DNA of 16,575 nucleotides from CAYJVP01 sp964373615 (lineage in GTDB: Bacteria > Patescibacteriota > Patescibacteriia > UBA9934 > GWF2-40-263): NCBI GenBank assembly GCA_964373615.1, contig CAYJVP010000019.1:1-16575 (forward strand), written 5' to 3'. The notes beneath the pieces were generated by a model, which did not search any database, was not told where the DNA came from, and was given only the letters and a program-made list of their open reading frames with translations. Positions 12,302 through 16,575 of the stretch are shown here, in pieces (the stretch's first letter is position 1; every line of letters begins with the position of its first letter). The translations under genes and the position numbers were made by a program.

Positions 12302-15300
12302 ATGCCCGAGCCCACCGCGTCCTTCGATACAAAGGTTTCCTCGTTCTCCACATCTGGGATTGGAGAGGCGGTTTGGAGTTACCTTACCTCGATCAAGAGC
12401 GTGACAAAACGTCGTGGGCAGGACGAAACGTTCCAGGTCGAGAAACTTCACAACTCGATTGTGAAAGCGTTGTACGACGGGGGCATGAAGAATCCCGGGC
12501 TTGCCGAGAAGATCACCGGGCACGTGATCATGAGGCTTCAGAAGACCTTTGATGGGCACACCACGCCGACCTCGCTTGATATTCGGGAAATCGTGAACAT
12601 CACGTTCGTCGACCACAACCTGATCCATGTGGCCAAGAAGTATATGGCGTATCGCACGAACCTGTTTGTCGCGACGAACGAACAGCCGTGCTACGGCAAT
12701 GGAATCACGGTCGAGCGGTTTTTCACTCGCCGCGGGGTGCATCCCTACGAGCAGATCGAATGGGAGCTTCGAGATGCGCGCATCACAAACGAAAAGGGCG
12801 TCGTCGTGTTCGAGCAGACGGACGTGGAGGTGCCGAAGCGCTGGTCCCAGACCGCCACCAACATCGTTGTTTCAAAATATTTCCGCGGCAAAGTGGGAAG
12901 TGTGGAGCGAGAGCATTCGATCAAACAGCTTGTAGATCGTGTCGCGATCACCATGGCGAATTGGGGACGCAAGGATGGATACTTTCAAACCATGGAGGAC
13001 GCGGATGCGTTTGAGGCGGAGCTGACCTACATTCTCGTGAATCAAATGGCCGCGTTCAACTCGCCCGTGTGGTTTAATGTGGGTGTGGCGCCGCACCCGC
13101 AGTGTTCGGCCTGTTTTATCAACTCGGTCCAAGACGACATGCGCTCCATTTTGAACCTTGCGGTTACCGAGGGGATGCTGTTCAAAGGCGGTTCGGGCAC
13201 GGGCACGAATCTTTCAACGTTGCGGTCTTCCAAAGAGTATCTCGGCGGATCAAACGGCCGCGCGTCCGGTCCGGTTTCTTTCATGAAAGGACTCGATGCT
13301 TTCGCTGGCGTCATCAAGAGCGGCGGGAAAACGCGCCGCGCGGCGAAAATGGTTATTTTAAACGTGGACCATCCAGACATTGACCAATTCATCATGTGCA
13401 AGGCCGAGGAGGAGCAGAAGGCCTGGGCGCTCATGGATGCGGGGTATGACGGCTCGCTCGACGGGCCGGCATACTCCTCCATTTATTTCCAAAACGCCAA
13501 CAACTCCGTTCGCGTGACCGATGAGTTTATGACGGCCGTCGGGGCGGACCGTGAATGGGTCACGCGCGAAGTGACCACAGGCAAGCCCAGCACGACGTTT
13601 AAGGCCCGCGAGCTGTTCCGTATGATGGCGGATGCCGGGTGGCAATGCGGGGATCCGGGCGTGCAATACGACACGACCGTGAATCGCTGGCACACTTGCA
13701 AAAATACGGATCGCATCAATGCCTCTAATCCCTGTGTGACCGGCGACACGCTGGTTTCGACGAGCGAGGGGTATCGCCGGATCGTTGATTTGGTTGGCGC
13801 CAACCCGGAGATCGTCAACGGCGATGGCTCGCCTGTGCGCGCCATGCGCGTGTGGAAGACCGGGCGCAAGCCAGTCTACCAACTGAAGAGTGAGAGTGGC
13901 TATACGCTGAAATTGACCACGGACCATAAAGTTTACACAGCCAACCGCGGTGACGTGGAGGCAAAGGATCTCCTGGCCGGCGATCGTCTGGTGTTGAAGG
14001 GCGTTGGTTTCGGATCGGGTCGTGTGGATGTCGGCATGGCTGAAATGGTCGGCTTGGCGGTCGGCGACGGGTGTCTGTCGACCAACGCTGCCCATGGGCA
14101 GGAACAAGTAATCATCACGGCCGGTCGAGAAGAATATGACATGCTGGCCGGCGTGACAGCCAAGCTAAATATTTTCAAACAGTTGACCGCCGTTGATGGA
14201 AGAGGAGCTCGGACGACTCATGTGTATGAAGCGCAAACTGGCGTGCGCTTTGCTACGTCGCAGTCCGCCGTGCTCACATTACTAAAAAAGTACGCGGTTC
14301 TCGATCAGGGATCGAGAGGGAAGTGTTTCACCGACGCTGTCTTTTCTTTGGACCGCGCCAGCCAGGTTGCTGTGCTACGGGGATTATTTACCGCGGACGG
14401 CACCGTAGCCAACTATGGGTCAAAATCGCATTACATCTCCCTTGACTCGACGAGCCTCACATTGCTCGAACAGGTGCAGTTGCTTCTCTTGGGCTTCGGG
14501 ATCAAGGCCAAGCTCTATGCTAACCGACGCAGCCCAGATCAGCACACCAGTTTTCTACCGGACGGTCGTGGCGGGAGCCGGGAGTACCCGGTCAGGCAAA
14601 TGCACAGCCTGCGCCTCAGCCGATCATCGCGCCAGCGCTTCGCGCAGGAGATCGGCTTTATCACTGGCAGCGCGAAAAATGACGTCCTGCGCCGCCTGAA
14701 CGAGTCCGTGGCCACTTACCAGGATCAGATGACAGACGCATTCGCCTCACTCACCTATCTTGGCGAGGAGGATGTCTACGATCTGACAGAACCGCTATCG
14801 AATCATTTTGTCGCCAATGGACTCGTGGTTCACAATTGTTCGGAGTACATGTTCCTCGACGACACGGCATGCAACCTCGCCTCGCTGAACCTCATGAAGT
14901 TTCGCAAGCCGGTTGTTGCCGGGGCTGTGGAGCAAGAGTTTGATGTCGCGTCTTTCAAAAAAGCCAATGAGATCGTGATCACAGCCATGGAGATCATCGT
15001 TGGCAACTCGAGCTATCCAACGCCTTCGATTGAGCAAAACAGTTATGATTACCGACCGCTTGGGATCGGTTATGCAAACCTTGGCGCGCTTCTCATGAGC
15101 CGTGGTCTTGCGTATGACTCTGAAGGTGGGCGCAATCTTGCTGCGGCGATCTCCTCGCTTCAGAGCGGCCATTGTTACTTTCAATCGGCGAAAATCGCCG
15201 AGAAGGTCGGGCCGTTTGCGGGCTACAAGATGAACGCAGAGCCGTGTCTTGAGGTCATGCGCATGCATCGGCAGGCGACCTATGATTCCTCCTGCGACGG

Positions 15301-16575
15301 CGTGCCGGCGGATTTGTGTCAGGAGGCGCGCCGCGCATGGGACAACGTGGTTGAACACGGGGCGAAGTTCGGCCTGCGCAATTCTCAGATTTCCGTGATT
15401 GCTCCGACGGGCACGATCGCGTTCTTCATGGATTGTGACACGACCGGGATTGAGCCGGACATCGCGCTTGTGAAGTACAAATGGCTTGTGGGCGGCGGGA
15501 TGTTGAAGATCGTAAACCAAACCGTGCCGGAAGCGCTCACACGTCTTGGCTATTCTCCCGAGCAGCGCGCCGACATCCTTGCCTTTATCGACGAACATGA
15601 CACGATCGAAGGCGCGCCGCACCTCAAGGAGGAGCATCTGCCTGTGTTTGATTGCGCGTTCAAGCCGTCGAAAGGCACGCGTTCCATCCAGTACATGGGT
15701 CATGTGCGCATGATGGCCGCCGTACAGCCGTTCATTTCGGGTGCGATTTCAAAGACCGTCAACATGCCCTTTGATGCAACGCCAGAGGACATCGAGGACG
15801 TGTACACGCAAGGTTGGCGGCTTGGGTTGAAGGCGATCGCGATTTATCGCGACGGATCAAAGCGTCAGCAGGCGCTGACGACGTCCAAAGACAAAGACGC
15901 TTCGAGTAAATCGAAATCCACAAAAGTCGTCACCACCGAGGTGGCAGGCGATGGGCGCGCGGCGGTCAAACCTCTCCGTCGCCGGCTTCCGGACGAGCGT
16001 CGTTCCATCACGCATAAATTCGCGGTCGGCAGCCACGAGGGGTACATCACGGTCGGGCTCTACGACGACGGCGTCCCGGGCGAGCTGTTTGTGACCATGT
16101 CAAAGGAAGGGTCGGTCATCTCGGGGCTCATGGACAGTTTTTCAACCGCAGTGTCGATCGGCCTTCAATACGGCGTGCCGCTTCCCGTGCTCGTCAACAA
16201 GTTCGTGCACATGCGTTTCGAGCCGTCTGGGTTCACGAACCATCCGCAAATCAAGATCGCCAAATCGATTGTTGATTACATCTTCCGTTGGATGGCGCTC
16301 AAGTTCCTTTCGCCGGATGAGCAGGGACGGGTCGGCTTGAATGCTTTGGCGGAGACGCAAGAGGCTGTTGCGACGACCATTGTTGAAGCAAGCAATACGC
16401 AAACGAAACCGGCGCTCGTGGCCGTTGAGGAGAAGGCACAGCCGAATCTGTTCGCCGCACCGACGGCCGTCGGGGTGGGGCACACCGCGACCTTCGACAA
16501 CCAGGCCGACGCGCCGCCCTGTACGGTGTGCGGATCGATCATGGTGCGCAACGCCGCGTGCTACAAGTGTTTGAA
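12302..16575 (+). CDS. nrdJ: Class II (adenosylcobalamin-dependent) ribonucleotide reductase with intein (3' partial)
   Basis: NrdJ reduces ribonucleotides to deoxyribonucleotides using a B12-derived thiyl radical. The frame is open for 1,424 codons to the window edge. Domains of the precursor: an ATP-cone regulatory domain (about 33-118, beginning VTKRRGQDETFQVEKL), the alpha/beta barrel from about 125, CSACF (268-272) with the probable redox C271, and N476-P477 of the NPCSE active site. The intein occupies 478-845. The catalytic C846, E848 and redox partner C857 follow in CSEYMFLDDTACNLASLNL. These correspond to N320, C322, E324 and C333 of the Thermotoga enzyme. A TSCPD domain covers about 1235-1340, and a C-terminal zinc ribbon (CTVCG, CYKC) is cut by the window edge about ten residues before its expected end. 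ATG 12302 is the only in-frame start after the TAG at 12203, and it lacks a Shine-Dalgarno sequence. Confidence 0.95.
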   Translation, partial: MPEPTASFDTKVSSFSTSGIGEAVWSYLTSIKSVTKRRGQDETFQVEKLHNSIVKALYDGGMKNPGLAEKITGHVIMRLQKTFDGHTTPTSLDIREIVNITFVDHNLIHVAKKYMAYRTNLFVATNEQPCYGNGITVERFFTRRGVHPYEQIEWELRDARITNEKGVVVFEQTDVEVPKRWSQTATNIVVSKYFRGKVGSVEREHSIKQLVDRVAITMANWGRKDGYFQTMEDADAFEAELTYILVNQMAAFNSPVWFNVGVAPHPQCSACFINSVQDDMRSILNLAVTEGMLFKGGSGTGTNLSTLRSSKEYLGGSNGRASGPVSFMKGLDAFAGVIKSGGKTRRAAKMVILNVDHPDIDQFIMCKAEEEQKAWALMDAGYDGSLDGPAYSSIYFQNANNSVRVTDEFMTAVGADREWVTREVTTGKPSTTFKARELFRMMADAGWQCGDPGVQYDTTVNRWHTCKNTDRINASNPCVTGDTLVSTSEGYRRIVDLVGANPEIVNGDGSPVRAMRVWKTGRKPVYQLKSESGYTLKLTTDHKVYTANRGDVEAKDLLAGDRLVLKGVGFGSGRVDVGMAEMVGLAVGDGCLSTNAAHGQEQVIITAGREEYDMLAGVTAKLNIFKQLTAVDGRGARTTHVYEAQTGVRFATSQSAVLTLLKKYAVLDQGSRGKCFTDAVFSLDRASQVAVLRGLFTADGTVANYGSKSHYISLDSTSLTLLEQVQLLLLGFGIKAKLYANRRSPDQHTSFLPDGRGGSREYPVRQMHSLRLSRSSRQRFAQEIGFITGSAKNDVLRRLNESVATYQDQMTDAFASLTYLGEEDVYDLTEPLSNHFVANGLVVHNCSEYMFLDDTACNLASLNLMKFRKPVVAGAVEQEFDVASFKKANEIVITAMEIIVGNSSYPTPSIEQNSYDYRPLGIGYANLGALLMSRGLAYDSEGGRNLAAAISSLQSGHCYFQSAKIAEKVGPFAGYKMNAEPCLEVMRMHRQATYDSSCDGVPADLCQEARRAWDNVVEHGAKFGLRNSQISVIAPTGTIAFFMDCDTTGIEPDIALVKYKWLVGGGMLKIVNQTVPEALTRLGYSPEQRADILAFIDEHDTIEGAPHLKEEHLPVFDCAFKPSKGTRSIQYMGHVRMMAAVQPFISGAISKTVNMPFDATPEDIEDVYTQGWRLGLKAIAIYRDGSKRQQALTTSKDKDASSKSKSTKVVTTEVAGDGRAAVKPLRRRLPDERRSITHKFAVGSHEGYITVGLYDDGVPGELFVTMSKEGSVISGLMDSFSTAVSIGLQYGVPLPVLVNKFVHMRFEPSGFTNHPQIKIAKSIVDYIFRWMALKFLSPDEQGRVGLNALAETQEAVATTIVEASNTQTKPALVAVEEKAQPNLFAAPTAVGVGHTATFDNQADAPPCTVCGSIMVRNAACYKCL
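13733..14836 (+). mobile_element. Intein with two-motif LAGLIDADG homing endonuclease, inserted in nrdJ
   Basis: This in-frame 368-residue insertion is removed by protein splicing and can spread as a selfish element. Splicing block A is CVTGDTLVSTSEGY with Cys1. Block B is LTTDHKVYT with T62 and H65. Block F is VYDLTEPLSNHFVANG. Block G is VVHN followed by extein Cys+1. Every residue needed for the standard pathway is present. The endonuclease has two LAGLIDADG-type helices, MVGLAVGDG (metal-binding Asp at intein residue 112) and VLRGLFTADG (Asp at 222), about 110 residues apart. Both acidic residues are intact, so it may still home. Deleting it restores INASNPCSEYMFLDD, the normal uninterrupted reductase sequence. 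CTA (five times) and AGA (twice) occur in it but, by my reading, not in the surrounding extein. Confidence 0.95.

Noticed and set aside
14795..15703. 302-codon antisense open frame opposite nrdJ
   Set aside because: It lies wholly against conserved reductase sequence and shows no domain, ribosome-binding site or promoter.

Overview
This 16.6 kb window is bacterial chromosome with about fourteen protein genes, all on the + strand and tightly packed. It looks like Patescibacteria (Candidate Phyla Radiation). The pointers are a DUF5679-type mini zinc ribbon, an MGDG-synthase-like glycosyltransferase, a large helical membrane protein of a type I associate with that group, and a stand-alone, vitamin B12-type ribonucleotide reductase. 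TGA is used repeatedly as a normal stop, so this is not a code-25 lineage (Gracilibacteria or Absconditabacteria). The lineage is inferred from gene content; no rRNA is present.

Layout. (1) 1-1997: a three-gene run of HflX ribosome-associated GTPase (5' end outside the window), a YbhB/PEBP-like protein and a small HD-type alarmone hydrolase. (2) 2035-3100: an ECF sigma factor overlapping a one-pass membrane protein that is probably its anti-sigma partner. (3) 3123-6632: a LOG-family nucleotide phosphoribohydrolase, a GT28/MGDG-like glycosyltransferase and an orphan PAS sensor histidine kinase. (4) 6633-6978: a structured leader, the DUF5679 mini-protein, a strong Rho-independent terminator and the next promoter. 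(5) 6979-12108: a polytopic membrane protein of unknown function, a membrane-anchored glycoside hydrolase, a dihydrolipoamide-dehydrogenase-like flavoprotein, a membrane-anchored FAM173-like methyltransferase and a DEDD exonuclease, in close succession. (6) 12109-16575: a dense regulatory region followed by a class II ribonucleotide reductase (nrdJ) that runs off the 3' edge.

The most notable locus is nrdJ. Its control region contains a perfect consensus DnaA box, a TTGACT-17-TAACAT promoter and two NrdR-like operators 33 bp apart. These are followed by a 12-codon leader ORF with a strong Shine-Dalgarno sequence embedded in a long hairpin. The reductase is interrupted by an apparently complete 368-residue intein with a two-motif LAGLIDADG homing endonuclease. 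The intein sits between Pro and Cys of the active-site NPCSE motif, so the catalytic thiyl-radical cysteine is also the +1 splicing nucleophile. Supply of deoxynucleotides in this organism therefore appears to be gated at transcription, possibly at the mRNA leader, and by protein splicing.

There is no gene-free stretch longer than 300 bases. The largest gap, 12109-12301, holds the nrdJ control elements. I saw no rRNA, tRNA, CRISPR array or insertion sequence.
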